This document shows, piece after piece, positions 15,918 to 24,576 of a stretch of 64,000 nucleotides of DNA (the stretch's first letter is position 1; each line of letters opens with the position of its first letter). The stretch is from Candidatus Babelota bacterium (GTDB lineage Bacteria; Babelota; Babeliae; Babelales; Vermiphilaceae). The notes below the pieces were generated by a model that was not told the origin of the DNA, did no database searches, and was given only the letters and a program-made list of their open reading frames with translations. The translations under genes were made by a program, and so were the position numbers. The DNA is taken from the NCBI GenBank assembly GCA_023382795.1, contig JAHDWT010000003.1, forward strand, positions 56,339 through 120,338. The letters run 5' to 3'.

Positions 15918-17807
15918 TTACATACGACGCTTAAATTTTTTTTCTAGATCATAAAGTGAGAGTAGCCAGCCCGTTGGACGACCATGGGGACACGTTAGAC
16001 GATTATTGGTTGCATCGAGATCTTGCAGTAATTTCTTCATGTGTTCGTAAGTTAATTCATCACCCGCTTTTACCGCTGCTTTGCACGCCATCTGTGCCCT
16101 TAATCGCTCGTGTAAGGCCTTATGCAGGTGCGCTTCATTAACATGATTAAGCTCTTCAACCCAACCTACCACTTGCCTTAATATTTCTTCCAAGGAGATG
16201 TTCTGGGCATACACAGGAGTTGATTCCAGAACCATTTGATGTGAACCAAATCGTGAAACGCCTATACCATATTGTTGAAAGAGCCACGTATAACGTTCAA
16301 GAATATCGACCTCATATTCAGTAAACGTCATGATATGGGGAAACAATACTTGGATGGTGTCTGCATCGTGAAAACGGCTACCAAATTGTTCATACAGAAT
16401 GCGCTCATGGGCTGCGTGCTGATCAATAACAAAAAGCCCTTCAGGGTGGTCAACTAAAATATACGTTCTATTATATTGACCAATTATGCTGTACTGCTGA
16501 GGCAATGATTCTACCTGAGCCTGTTGTTGAGCAAAAATATTTTGATTTATTATTGGTGCGTCTGAACTATACACTGACACTGCATGCACACTTTCTCTAC
16601 TACTACCATCAGAGCGCATCTTGTTGATCACCTCTGTTTCAGAAGCGACAACTGTGGGTGAAACGGAACTCGACACGTTTAATGATGAAGATTCTGGAGT
16701 GATGTGGTTAAATGAGAGAGTTTTTCGCGGATGCATCCATCTGTTTTGATGTACCATGGCGTTTTGCGTTTGAACTGATGCAAGTTCAATTGGTTTTTTA
16801 AGATGTGCAGAAAGCTGCTCTTCAAGCCGCTTTTTCACTGCTGATTGTACAAGATTAGTTACTTTTACAGGATGCAAAAAAAGAACTTCTTCTTTACGTG
16901 GGTGAATATTAATGTCAACCTGCGCAGTATCTACATCAACAAAAAGACAAGCTACTGGATAACGCCCCGGAGGCAAAACATGATGGTATCCTTTAATAAG
17001 CGCCTGTGACAACTGATGATTTTTAACCCATCGCCTATTTACAAAAAGATAAATCATACTGCGATCATAGCGATAATTTTGATGATGCGAAATAACACCA
17101 TGTATTGATACACTGCGATCAGCACTCGAGTCTTGAAAAGATAACATACTCTGCGCAAGAGGCGCATCCCATAATTGAGCAATGCGTTGTTCCAACGTCT
17201 CAGTTCGATGACACAGAAAAATCTGCCTGCCATCATGGACAAGCCTAAAGTGCACACTCGTATAATCTAAGCAAAAAGCATGCATCACCTGGATAATAGC
17301 ACGCCACTCGGTTTCATCTTTTTTGAGAAATTTTTTACGCGCCGGCACATTGTCAAAAAGATGAGCAACACTAATATCCGTGCCAGTAGTGCAAGCAGCT
17401 ATAGCTCCTTCGCGCATTTCGCCATGCACTAAAAACAGCTTGATCCCATGCTCTGCCTGTTCTGTCTTAGTCACCAAGGTCACGGTACTTACTGCAGCAA
17501 TGCTTGAAAGCGCTTCACCACGAAACCCAAAGGTAATAATCTGTTGTAATTCTTCGACCGAAGAAATTTTACTCGTTGCATGTTGCTCAAAACAGATACG
17601 AGCGTCTTCTGGATCCATACCCGAGCCATTATCTACCACACGTATCAATTTTTTACCAGCCTGTTCTATGTATACGGTAATCTGCGTAGATCCAGCATCA
17701 AGAGCATTTTCTACCAACTCCTTAACCACATTGGCTGGGCGATCGACTACCTCTCCGGCAGCGATCTTTTGCGCTTCATGTAATGGTAAGCGTTTTATTT
17801 TTGACAT
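15918..17807 (-). CDS. mutL: DNA mismatch repair protein MutL (endonuclease type)
   Basis: 629 residues. The N-terminal GHKL ATPase domain shows ELVENALDAGS, DNGSGM and GFRGEALSSIAAV; a transducer domain with NRRWVKN follows, then a low-complexity linker (about 345-430). The C-terminal dimerisation domain carries DQHAAHERILYE, ACKAAVKAG and CPHGRPTG, the conserved metal-site motifs of the nicking MutL class. It therefore probably nicks the error-containing strand itself, as in bacteria without MutH. MutL acts with MutS, which is not in this window. The ATG at 17807 opens the standard MSKIKRLPLHEAQKIAAGEVVDRP-type N-terminus. Confidence 0.97.
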   Translation of the reverse strand: MSKIKRLPLHEAQKIAAGEVVDRPANVVKELVENALDAGSTQITVYIEQAGKKLIRVVDNGSGMDPEDARICFEQHATSKISSVEELQQIITFGFRGEALSSIAAVSTVTLVTKTEQAEHGIKLFLVHGEMREGAIAACTTGTDISVAHLFDNVPARKKFLKKDETEWRAIIQVMHAFCLDYTSVHFRLVHDGRQIFLCHRTETLEQRIAQLWDAPLAQSMLSFQDSSADRSVSIHGVISHHQNYRYDRSMIYLFVNRRWVKNHQLSQALIKGYHHVLPPGRYPVACLFVDVDTAQVDINIHPRKEEVLFLHPVKVTNLVQSAVKKRLEEQLSAHLKKPIELASVQTQNAMVHQNRWMHPRKTLSFNHITPESSSLNVSSSVSPTVVASETEVINKMRSDGSSRESVHAVSVYSSDAPIINQNIFAQQQAQVESLPQQYSIIGQYNRTYILVDHPEGLFVIDQHAAHERILYEQFGSRFHDADTIQVLFPHIMTFTEYEVDILERYTWLFQQYGIGVSRFGSHQMVLESTPVYAQNISLEEILRQVVGWVEELNHVNEAHLHKALHERLRAQMACKAAVKAGDELTYEHMKKLLQDLDATNNRLTCPHGRPTGWLLSLYDLEKKFKRRM

Positions 17808-17870
17808 ACATTCAGTGAACGAAAAAATGATAGTATTTCTTAACGTAGTGTATCAAGTATCTAAGTATTG

Positions 17871-18401
17871 TCACCGTATGGCTAGAGCTCCATGAACGGT
17901 TGCTTCTACGTGATCGTTTATTTGCTTTACATGAGAAATTGCTAAGATGCTTGTAGAAAACATACTATTAAGATCCTGCAAAACACTATATACCTGCGGA
18001 ATGGTAGCCGCTTGCATCAAACATTCGATGCGTCGCTGATCAATAGAAACTGTTTTAATGGTTATCTTATTTTCTCGCACGAGAGGAAATAACGAATTAA
18101 AAAATCGATTCATTACGTTGTGATACTGCGTGATTTCATCGCGCCGCTGCTTTTGTTCTTCTTCTTTACGCACATTATCTTGGGCACATTGTAGTTTACG
18201 TTCCAACTCAGTAAGTTGGTCCCGCACAGCCATATAATGCTTATGTTCAGCTTGTAGTGCCGCGATTTCACGTTGAACGTTGATCTGCAGATACCCTATG
18301 CCCATCATGGTCAAAATAGCTAGTATAATTGACAGCCACAGCCACCACGTTATGTCATAACGCCTTGCTATCGTTTTATCCATAAAATTAATACTATCCA
18401 T
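17871..18401 (-). CDS. PilN-like inner-membrane assembly protein
   Basis: 176 residues. A short cytosolic N-terminus and one membrane helix (about 18-38, ITWWLWLSIILAILTMMGIGY) are followed by a coiled coil (about 42-95) and a small C-terminal alpha/beta domain. This is the layout of PilN and GspL C-terminal proteins, which join a PilM-like ATPase-fold protein at the inner membrane in type IV pilus or type II secretion machines. Its start overlaps the end of the next upstream gene, itself PilM-like, by 8 bases. Sequence similarity is weak and the call rests on layout and pairing. Confidence 0.5.
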   Translation of the reverse strand: MDSINFMDKTIARRYDITWWLWLSIILAILTMMGIGYLQINVQREIAALQAEHKHYMAVRDQLTELERKLQCAQDNVRKEEEQKQRRDEITQYHNVMNRFFNSLFPLVRENKITIKTVSIDQRRIECLMQAATIPQVYSVLQDLNSMFSTSILAISHVKQINDHVEATVHGALAIR

Positions 18402-19104
18402 TGCCAGCCATCCTTGATAAAAACACTCCCAAAGCAGCTCCCATAGCTCGAAGCTCTAACGCAGTATGTGGCGTATTGTCAGAAGAAAATTTCATATAAC
18501 GTGCAAGCGTCTCAGGAGAAAAAAGCTGTTCCATCGCACTACCACAACGTTCAAGATCTATGCTGAGATCTCCTTGTCTAAATACCATGTGAGGATGATG
18601 ATAATAAAGCAACAAAAGCGATGCCGTTACGGTTGTTACTATATCAATAGAGCACTGCATCATAATGCTCAACAGATGAAAAGAACATATTACTTCACGT
18701 TTGATACCGCATACATAATGCCAGAAGATGTGATGTTGCACTGAAGGGCATAGATAGTTGGCTTGCCAAACGCAGGAAGATACATGTTTACCAACGTCAG
18801 ATATCGTAAGAGTGGTGTTGGCTGTCTTAAGAAAATCTTCATACACAGCGGAACCTTCAACACATACCGCGAAAGGACTTTGAGTCAGATGATATGCTTG
18901 CAAAAAGGTAGTAATTTCTTTGCCTATACGAGGCATATTGTACATAATTCCACCAACAATCTCAGCATAATACCAGGGGATCATTTTACGCGCTTTAAGC
19001 ACAATGCCTTCACCGTTGTTTTGCATCCAATACAACAACAACTGATCTTCATAAAACACTGCAACTACTTGATCATGCTTACTCAAAAATGAATGTGATA
19101 TCAC
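18394..19104 (-). CDS. PilM-like protein, divergent
   Basis: 236 residues with no signal peptide. The pattern is compatible with the actin-like fold of PilM (an early VVAVFYEDQLLLYWM strand pair; a late LERCGSAMEQLF and ELRAMGAALGVFLSRM region resembling the end of PilM), but the nucleotide motifs are not clear. It overlaps prmC by 4 bases and the PilN-like gene by 8, so the three are translated together. If the call is right, this is a reduced PilM-PilN pair for pilus or type II-like secretion. It could also be an unrelated protein. Confidence 0.4.
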   Translation of the reverse strand: MISHSFLSKHDQVVAVFYEDQLLLYWMQNNGEGIVLKARKMIPWYYAEIVGGIMYNMPRIGKEITTFLQAYHLTQSPFAVCVEGSAVYEDFLKTANTTLTISDVGKHVSSCVWQANYLCPSVQHHIFWHYVCGIKREVICSFHLLSIMMQCSIDIVTTVTASLLLLYYHHPHMVFRQGDLSIDLERCGSAMEQLFSPETLARYMKFSSDNTPHTALELRAMGAALGVFLSRMAGNG

Positions 19105-19991
19105 TCAAGCATCCCTTGCACACAGCGATCATTACCAAAAGCATCGCGGAATAACAAAGTCCGCGCATAACCAGCCTGATGCATTAGCTCTAACACGCTA
19201 TCAGCTTGTTTGTAACCTATTTCTATCCAAAGCTGTGGAATGGCACTAGTCGTCAATTCTTTGTGATAACGAAGATGATTTTTTGCTTGAGTGATTAGTT
19301 TTTTAATAACAGCAAGTCCCTGATCCGAAGCGACAAGTGCTCGATGGTCTTCCCATTGCACTACACTTGGATCAAGCTGTTCATATTCTTGTGGTGTAAT
19401 GTATGGCGGATTAGAAACAATAATGTCGAATTTTCCGGAGATATTCTCAAAAAGATCCGATAGCACACATTGCACGTTGGTAATGTTATTATGTGCCGCA
19501 TTACGCGCTGCCAAATCAAGTGCCTGCGGATTAATGTCACAGGCAACAATTTCAGCATGCGGCAATGCCTTACCCAAGGCGAGAGCGATACAGCCAGTAC
19601 CCGTACCAATATCGGCTATACGCAATGCATGATGCTTGAGAGGATGTAAATACTGTAATAAGACACTTACCCACTCCTCAGTCTCCGGACGTGGAATGAG
19701 GATGGGAGGTTCAACGAAAAGATCAAGATGTAAAAAGGGTACTGTACCCAAAATGTATTGAATTGGTTTGTGTTCATTCACAAGCTGATAAACCCACTCT
19801 TCGAGCTTCTTTAAATCAGCATTCGAGAGCACGATTGTATTATGTGTTATCAACGCTATTTTTGTTTTATGTGTTAATGCTTCAAGTAGCCACCAGGCAT
19901 GCTGATAACATGTTTCACGATCACCGCATAACCCGCTCAGTGATTGTGCAATGCGATCTATTATTTGATGTGGGGTACCTATATTCATCAT
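19101..19991 (-). CDS. prmC: Release factor glutamine methyltransferase PrmC
   Basis: 296 residues. An N-terminal helical domain that binds release factors is followed by a class I SAM methyltransferase domain with motif I IADIGTGTGCIALALGKALP and the catalytic NPPY (SNPPYITPQEYEQLDPSV). PrmC methylates the Gln of the GGQ loop of RF1 and RF2 and raises termination efficiency. It leads a minus-strand run of overlapping genes (prmC, PilM-like, PilN-like). It is usually encoded next to prfA, which is not here. Confidence 0.93.
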   Translation of the reverse strand: MMNIGTPHQIIDRIAQSLSGLCGDRETCYQHAWWLLEALTHKTKIALITHNTIVLSNADLKKLEEWVYQLVNEHKPIQYILGTVPFLHLDLFVEPPILIPRPETEEWVSVLLQYLHPLKHHALRIADIGTGTGCIALALGKALPHAEIVACDINPQALDLAARNAAHNNITNVQCVLSDLFENISGKFDIIVSNPPYITPQEYEQLDPSVVQWEDHRALVASDQGLAVIKKLITQAKNHLRYHKELTTSAIPQLWIEIGYKQADSVLELMHQAGYARTLLFRDAFGNDRCVQGMLE

Positions 19992-20029
19992 TTAGTGCTT
20001 ATGATAGAAACTCATCAATTCAGACTAAC

Positions 20030-20067
20030 TCTAAAAAGAAAGGGCTCGGATATCAATCCAAACCCCT
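20030..20067 (-). terminator. Intrinsic terminator of the exported HAD gene
   Basis: On the minus strand AAAGGGGTTTGGAT, a TGAT loop and ATCCGAGCCCTTT form an imperfect stem followed by CTTTTT. It lies just beyond the stop at 20085 and before prmC. Confidence 0.6.
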
Positions 20068-20084
20068 TTTATCTTTTTATATAC

Positions 20085-20855
20085 TTAGGACAACGCTAAT
20101 TGATTAAGATACTGTTCTTTATTTGGTATATGGTGCTCTTCCAAAAATTTCACAAGCTCACCATAGGAGGCGCGCGCATCAAACCCCTCAATATGATGTT
20201 TCATATAGGTATAGTGGAGCCCAGCAACATCAATCGATAGATCTTTCAATTTTTCTTCAACATCGCGCAGATACTTATCCTTATCATCAATAAAGACTAT
20301 GTTCTGTGGCCGCATATTAGTGTGTTGTAGAAATGCTCGTAATGCATCGCCTTTAGAGCGACCTGAACAGAAGATAATACCGCGAATATATTTTACCCGA
20401 CCCGCCTCGTCAAAATGAATATCTTTATCGTAAAGTGGATCTTCATCAAAATGAATATCCAGCGCTTTAAGTTGCTCGTGGGTTCTGTCGGCGAGTGGTG
20501 TAGAACGAGAAGTCAATCCTACAATGCGAATGTTTTTCCTTTTTAATTGCTTAATAATATGCACCGCATAATCTTCGGTCAGCTGCAAATCCGTGCGATG
20601 CTGGATGGCAAAATATAATGGTTCCAACTGAGCAAATGGCATCTTAGTACACACATAATCAACCCACTGATCACTACCAATAGTTGTTCCAGCCGGATGT
20701 ACCAACGTATTATCCAAATCAAATGCCACTATAGTTTCTTGTTGTATGGCAACATGCCTAGACACGTCATTAAGCGATTCTATGCGATGAATAGCCGCAT
20801 ACAATCCAGAAGATATACTTATCAATATTATTAGAAACGTTGAACGTATATTCAT
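20085..20855 (-). CDS. Exported HAD-superfamily protein (DUF2608 family)
   Basis: 256 residues. A signal peptide covers about 1-20 (STFLIILISISSGLYA). The HAD nucleophile motif is VAFDLDNTLVH (about residues 43-53) and a late acidic pair is FIDDKDKYL. DUF2608 is a HAD family found mainly in intracellular bacteria such as Legionella, Chlamydia-like bacteria and Dependentiae, often with a signal peptide. Members probably hydrolyse a phosphate ester outside the cytosol; the substrate is unknown. It is a single gene with its own terminator, downstream of ftsY by about 25 bases. Confidence 0.8.
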   Translation of the reverse strand: MNIRSTFLIILISISSGLYAAIHRIESLNDVSRHVAIQQETIVAFDLDNTLVHPAGTTIGSDQWVDYVCTKMPFAQLEPLYFAIQHRTDLQLTEDYAVHIIKQLKRKNIRIVGLTSRSTPLADRTHEQLKALDIHFDEDPLYDKDIHFDEAGRVKYIRGIIFCSGRSKGDALRAFLQHTNMRPQNIVFIDDKDKYLRDVEEKLKDLSIDVAGLHYTYMKHHIEGFDARASYGELVKFLEEHHIPNKEQYLNQLALS

Positions 20856-20880
20856 GGTAACTTCCTTATGGGTTTATACC

Positions 20881-21768
20881 TCAAAGTGATAAAAGATCTG
20901 CTATATATTCCTGCTTATCAAATTTTTTCATGTTCTCTGGCCGCTCACCATACGAGATATACACGATAGGAATGCCCAATTCCTGAACAATGGCAAAAAC
21001 GATTCCTCCCTTGCCTGTCCCGTCCATTTTGGTTAATACGATGCCCTTAAGATCAGTGCTTTCGTGAAATAAGCGCGCTTGTTCAAATGAATTCTGTCCC
21101 AGCATGGCATCTACCGTTAACAGCGTATTAATGCTCTGATCCGGGAAATGCCGCATAACCGTCTTTTTTATTTTTTCCAATTCCTTCATCAAGCCAATTT
21201 TTGTTTGCAATCTTCCCGCGGTATCAATAATCAATACATCAAAGTTGCCTCGCTTATATTCTTCACATCCTTGGAACACCACTGCCGCGGGATCCTGTCC
21301 TTGCTTGCCTACTATAATTTCAATGCCAAGTTGTTTTGCCCACCGATCAAGCTGTTCCATAGCAGCTGCTCGAAAGGTATCGGCTCCTACCAACAAAACA
21401 CGCTTACCCTGCTGTTTATAATAGTTGGCCAATTTACCCACAAATGTTGTTTTTCCACTTCCATTCACCCCAACCACCATAATAATTGATTGATCTGCAA
21501 TGTCTGATTCTGGCAGCAACGCAATGAGTGCGTATTCAAGGGCCTTTTTGAGATCTGCTCCCGCTTTAATAGTTCCAGATTCCCATTGATGACGGAGGTC
21601 TCCCATAATTTTTTTAGTCGTTTTTACACCAGTATCAGCGCTCAATAGAATTGCCTCGAGCTCCCGCAAAACTGTTTCATCAATTATCTTATAGCCAAAA
21701 AGAATCGCCACTCGAGAAGTCACCGAGCCGTAAATTTTTTGCAATTTATTTTTTAAAAAACTAAACAT
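20881..21768 (-). CDS. ftsY: Signal recognition particle receptor FtsY
   Basis: 295 residues: the NG core of FtsY without the long acidic A domain. It has an N-domain four-helix bundle (about 1-85) and a G domain with G1 GVNGSGKTTFVGKLA, G3 DTAGRLQTK and G4 TKMDGTGKGG. It receives ribosome-SRP complexes at the inner membrane and hands them to SecYEG, so it is needed for the many exported and membrane proteins coded nearby. Short FtsY forms like this bind the membrane with the N-terminal helix. Confidence 0.95.
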   Translation of the reverse strand: MFSFLKNKLQKIYGSVTSRVAILFGYKIIDETVLRELEAILLSADTGVKTTKKIMGDLRHQWESGTIKAGADLKKALEYALIALLPESDIADQSIIMVVGVNGSGKTTFVGKLANYYKQQGKRVLLVGADTFRAAAMEQLDRWAKQLGIEIIVGKQGQDPAAVVFQGCEEYKRGNFDVLIIDTAGRLQTKIGLMKELEKIKKTVMRHFPDQSINTLLTVDAMLGQNSFEQARLFHESTDLKGIVLTKMDGTGKGGIVFAIVQELGIPIVYISYGERPENMKKFDKQEYIADLLSL

Positions 21769-21804
21769 GAAATACTCCCATGGCTGGCATTTATCAAGCG
21801 TGTA

Positions 21805-22410
21805 TTATAAGGATTTTCTCTCGTAGAGCGGTTGGATTCGTTGTAAAAATAATTTAAGACGGCGATAATCATTGCCCGTAAGCAAAGAAAATGTCTCTAA
21901 AAATTCATGGAGTGATTGTTCTGACACCAAACAAGCATCAACATGATGATGAAGCACGGCTAATAAGAATTCATCGACCGAAAGCATGTGCTGCACAGAA
22001 GCAAAAACAAGGTGTAGATATGCGGAACTTGCGAAAAATTCACGCGCAAGATCGCCAGAAACAGTTTCCACAAAGGCATGAATTTTTGGCGGAGTGTTTG
22101 GAGCCAAATAGGTTATGCGCCCCTTTTCTCTGCAACCAACAATAAGCCCTGAAAATGTTGTTTTAAGAAATTCAAAAATTTGCGGTTGTTCACTGCGCAA
22201 CTCTTCCTGAGTTTTTTGATAAGGGAACGGATAATGGACTGGATCCATGGATCCCATTTCGGACTGAGCAACAAGAGCAAAAATGGTTTTTGTGCCATCT
22301 TGTACGGCAACAAGGGAACCAAATGTTGGTGGTCGGTCCCACTGCCAACACTGAGCTTTAAATGCGTGGAGAGAACTTTCTATTACCTCAGCAAAGTGAT
22401 TGTTGTTCAT
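21805..22410 (-). CDS. HAS-barrel-like conserved protein, also known from cyanobacteria
   Basis: 201 residues, cytosolic. The start NNNHFAEVIESSLHAFKAQC, then TFGSLVAVQDG, DPVHYPFPY, EELRSEQPQIFEFLKTTFSGLIVG and the closing LTGNDYRRLKLFLQRIQP form a pattern I recall from a conserved cyanobacterial protein with an N-terminal HAS-barrel, a fold found at the start of HerA- and ATP-synthase-type ATPases. The role is unknown. It overlaps rnhB by 23 bases and lies next to ftsY, so it is part of a housekeeping cluster. Confidence 0.6.
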   Translation of the reverse strand: MNNNHFAEVIESSLHAFKAQCWQWDRPPTFGSLVAVQDGTKTIFALVAQSEMGSMDPVHYPFPYQKTQEELRSEQPQIFEFLKTTFSGLIVGCREKGRITYLAPNTPPKIHAFVETVSGDLAREFFASSAYLHLVFASVQHMLSVDEFLLAVLHHHVDACLVSEQSLHEFLETFSLLTGNDYRRLKLFLQRIQPLYERKSL

Positions 22411-23098
22411 AGTGTTTCTGCTCTAAATGTTCAAGTTCCATAGCAGAGGCCCTTGTATTACCCAGAAAGCTAACTCTGTGTATTATCGTACTTCCTAGTG
22501 TAGCCACAGCTTCTTTGTGCTTTTGTGTAGCATACCCCTTATGCTCAGAAAATCCATAACCTGGGAATAATGGATCAAGCTCCCCCATAAGCCTGTCACG
22601 GGTAACCTTAGCAACAATCGAAGCCGCAGCTATCGAACTTGATTTGCTTTCACCCTTAATAAAATGATAAACCGGAATCGATGCGTAACCGGTATCATGA
22701 ACCGAAAGCGGCATAGCGTCAACCAATAATGCACTCGGCATATCACCAGATCGCGCTATTGCATGAATAACCGCTTTTTTCATTGCTAATAAGGTTGCCT
22801 GCCAAATATTATGAGTATCAATAATCTGAGACGACACAATACCAATCCCATAAGAACAATGCCTCATAATCCAACGATATGCTTGTTCGCGTTCGTTGAC
22901 AGTCAGAATTTTTGAATCAAGTAAAAGTCGGTGTTTTTTAAAAGGAGGTAATATCACAGCGGCGGTCACCAATGGACCCGCTAAACACCCCCTACCAACC
23001 TCATCAATACCACACACCGTTCGACTGTTTTGCCATGCGGCATCTTCATAGAAATTTTTTTTAAATAATGGCTTTCTGCGAAGCTTTTTTGTGTCCAA
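22388..23098 (-). CDS. rnhB: Ribonuclease HII
   Basis: 236 residues. It carries the RNase HII signature CGIDEVGRGCLAGPLVTAAV with the Asp-Glu pair, the later LLVDAMPL Asp and SIAAASIVAKVTRDRLM. It cuts the RNA strand of RNA-DNA hybrids and single ribonucleotides built into DNA. The frame opens with a TTG at 23098 behind TGGAAAACC; no ATG exists before the catalytic motif, so TTG is the probable start. It overlaps the HAS-barrel-like gene. A divergent regulator gene begins 106 bases away. Confidence 0.93.
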   Translation of the reverse strand: MDTKKLRRKPLFKKNFYEDAAWQNSRTVCGIDEVGRGCLAGPLVTAAVILPPFKKHRLLLDSKILTVNEREQAYRWIMRHCSYGIGIVSSQIIDTHNIWQATLLAMKKAVIHAIARSGDMPSALLVDAMPLSVHDTGYASIPVYHFIKGESKSSSIAAASIVAKVTRDRLMGELDPLFPGYGFSEHKGYATQKHKEAVATLGSTIIHRVSFLGNTRASAMELEHLEQKHYEQQSLC

Positions 23099-23108
23099 GG
23101 TTTTCCAT

Positions 23109-23161
23109 TTGACAAGATATTGAGCCTGAGTACAATTAGAAATAAGGCAGTTATTTTAACT
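23109..23161 (+). promoter_or_regulatory. Promoter and palindrome upstream of the XRE-S24 gene
   Basis: TTGACA at 23109-23114, a 16-base spacer and TACAAT at 23131-23136 form a strong sigma70-type promoter. A 13-base palindrome AGTTA-ttt-TAACT follows at 23149-23161, close to the expected transcription start. It is a candidate site for self-repression by the downstream regulator. Confidence 0.5.
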
Positions 23162-23204
23162 ATACCTAAGGTTTTCAAAAAACGTAAGCAGAAGGAGTAT
23201 ACTC

Positions 23205-23879
23205 ATGAACTCTTCAACAGAGTTACGCGTTAAGGAGCTTTTACGGGAAAAAGGCTGGACCACCAAGGTTTTAGCTGAAAAAACCGGCATGTCAGAAAGC
23301 TACTTAACCCATATCAAAAATGGAACAAGACGCTGGAATGAAGATTCCCTTAGAAAGCTCGCCAATGCATTCGAAATTAGCCCAATAGAACTGTTTGCTC
23401 AACGCCGTCAACGTACTGATAATATTGATAGCAATGTGAGCATGCCAGAAAACTCTGATCTTCAACTTAAAGTACAGGTAGTGCCAATTGTTGGTGAAAT
23501 TCCTTCCAATCCATCTCCCTACAATAATCAATTAATGCAAGTTACTTCCGGGTACAAAGATATTTTTATCCCCGCACTTAATTCGGCAGACAAAAACATG
23601 TTCGCGTTATGCGTAGAAAATAATTTACTTGCTCCTACCTTTGTAAAAGGAGATTTTCTCATTATTTCTCCTGAAGTGTGGACTCGATCCGGTGACATCG
23701 CTGCCGTTGAATATGGCAATGAAGCACCTATTAAAGCAATTGTACAAGTTACCTATACCGAAGATTTTATTGTCCTTGAATCAGTAAACCACAAGCAATC
23801 ACCTATTGCTTTGGTTCGTGGAAAGGATCACTTCAGAATCATCGGTCGTGTTATTGAGTGTCGTAGACGGTTGCTATAA
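23205..23879 (+). CDS. XRE-family repressor with an S24 (LexA/CI-like) domain lacking the serine
   Basis: 224 residues. An N-terminal XRE helix-turn-helix (about 5-62: LLREKGWTTKVLAEKTGMSESYLTHIKNG) is followed by a C-terminal S24/peptidase-fold domain (about 85-220: VPIVGEIPSNPSP ... FVKGDFLIIS ... GDIAAVEYGNEAPIKAI). LexA and CI relatives cut themselves with a Ser-Lys dyad. The site that normally reads GDSM is VENN here, so the Ser is replaced by Asn while the Lys region is kept. Self-cleavage is therefore unlikely and the domain probably serves dimerisation. GAAGGAG precedes the ATG. A strong terminator follows. Confidence 0.85.
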   Translation: MNSSTELRVKELLREKGWTTKVLAEKTGMSESYLTHIKNGTRRWNEDSLRKLANAFEISPIELFAQRRQRTDNIDSNVSMPENSDLQLKVQVVPIVGEIPSNPSPYNNQLMQVTSGYKDIFIPALNSADKNMFALCVENNLLAPTFVKGDFLIISPEVWTRSGDIAAVEYGNEAPIKAIVQVTYTEDFIVLESVNHKQSPIALVRGKDHFRIIGRVIECRRRLL

Positions 23880-23910
23880 CAACGATCCCGTTCTAACATA
23901 AAAAAATGTC

Positions 23911-23956
23911 TTAAAATACCAGAAACTAGCATTTTTGCCTTTTTCTGGTATTTTAA
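23911..23956 (+). terminator. Intrinsic terminator of the XRE-S24 gene
   Basis: TTAAAATACCAGAAA (23911-23925) is the perfect complement of TTTCTGGTATTTTAA (23942-23956), followed by TTTTT. The 15-pair stem starts 32 bases after the stop codon. The A/T outer part lets it work on the opposite strand too. Confidence 0.8.
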
Positions 23957-24065
23957 TTTTTAAGTATTTATTTATAAAAGTGTCCTTTTTGTACTAAATA
24001 AAGAGCCTTCTCTTTATAGGTTTACAAAAACTTCTTCCAATTAGTATAACCAAAAGGGTTTTTTG

Positions 24066-24566
24066 ATGTTCCGTTACGAAGTTTTAATGCTCACCATTCC
24101 TGAAATCACCAAGGATGAAGTGGCTGCTACCGAGTCTCAACTCGCGAATGTTGTTCAACAACATAAAGGCGCCTTGATCTCCTTTGAACGCTGGGGAAAA
24201 TACCGCCTGGCATATCCCATTAAAAAGCATGAGTATGGCGTATACTGCTTGGCTCGCTTTGAAACACCAGCCAAAGACGCAACACTCAAGGATGTGCACA
24301 TGCTTCTTGGTGTTAAGCTGGAAGATTCTGTTATGCGTTTTGTCATAACCCAGCTCGATTCAAACACACCACTTACTTACCAAAGACCACTTTCCCTAGA
24401 AGAAGCTCCTGCTAAAAGCACTAGCCCATTCTCAAGAGAAAGAGGCTTCTTTAATGACGGCTATCACAAAAGAGGCCGAGACGTTGAAGAAAGATCGCAT
24501 TCAGAAGAGCGCCACAGCGCAGAAGAACATGGTGAAGCCCAAGAACAAGAACATGAAATTGCGTAA
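24066..24566 (+). CDS. rpsF: 30S ribosomal protein S6
   Basis: About 166 residues. The core S6 fold covers about 1-100 (FRYEVLMLTIPEITKDEVAATESQL, then the RRLAYPIKK-type strand as YRLAYPIKKHEYG, and VMRFVITQLD). It is followed by a long charged tail rich in Arg, Glu and His that standard S6 lacks. S6 binds S18 and the 16S rRNA central domain. TTG at 24063 and ATG at 24066 are adjacent; I take the ATG. It lies 10 bases before rpsR, as usual; ssb and rplI, often in this operon, are absent. Confidence 0.93.
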   Translation: MFRYEVLMLTIPEITKDEVAATESQLANVVQQHKGALISFERWGKYRLAYPIKKHEYGVYCLARFETPAKDATLKDVHMLLGVKLEDSVMRFVITQLDSNTPLTYQRPLSLEEAPAKSTSPFSRERGFFNDGYHKRGRDVEERSHSEERHSAEEHGEAQEQEHEIA

Positions 24567-24576
24567 GGAATAAGGT

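Noticed and set aside
17380..17895. 171-codon open frame antisense to the start of mutL
   Set aside because: Shadow of the mutL ATPase domain; Ser/Thr/Cys-rich composition and no start signals.
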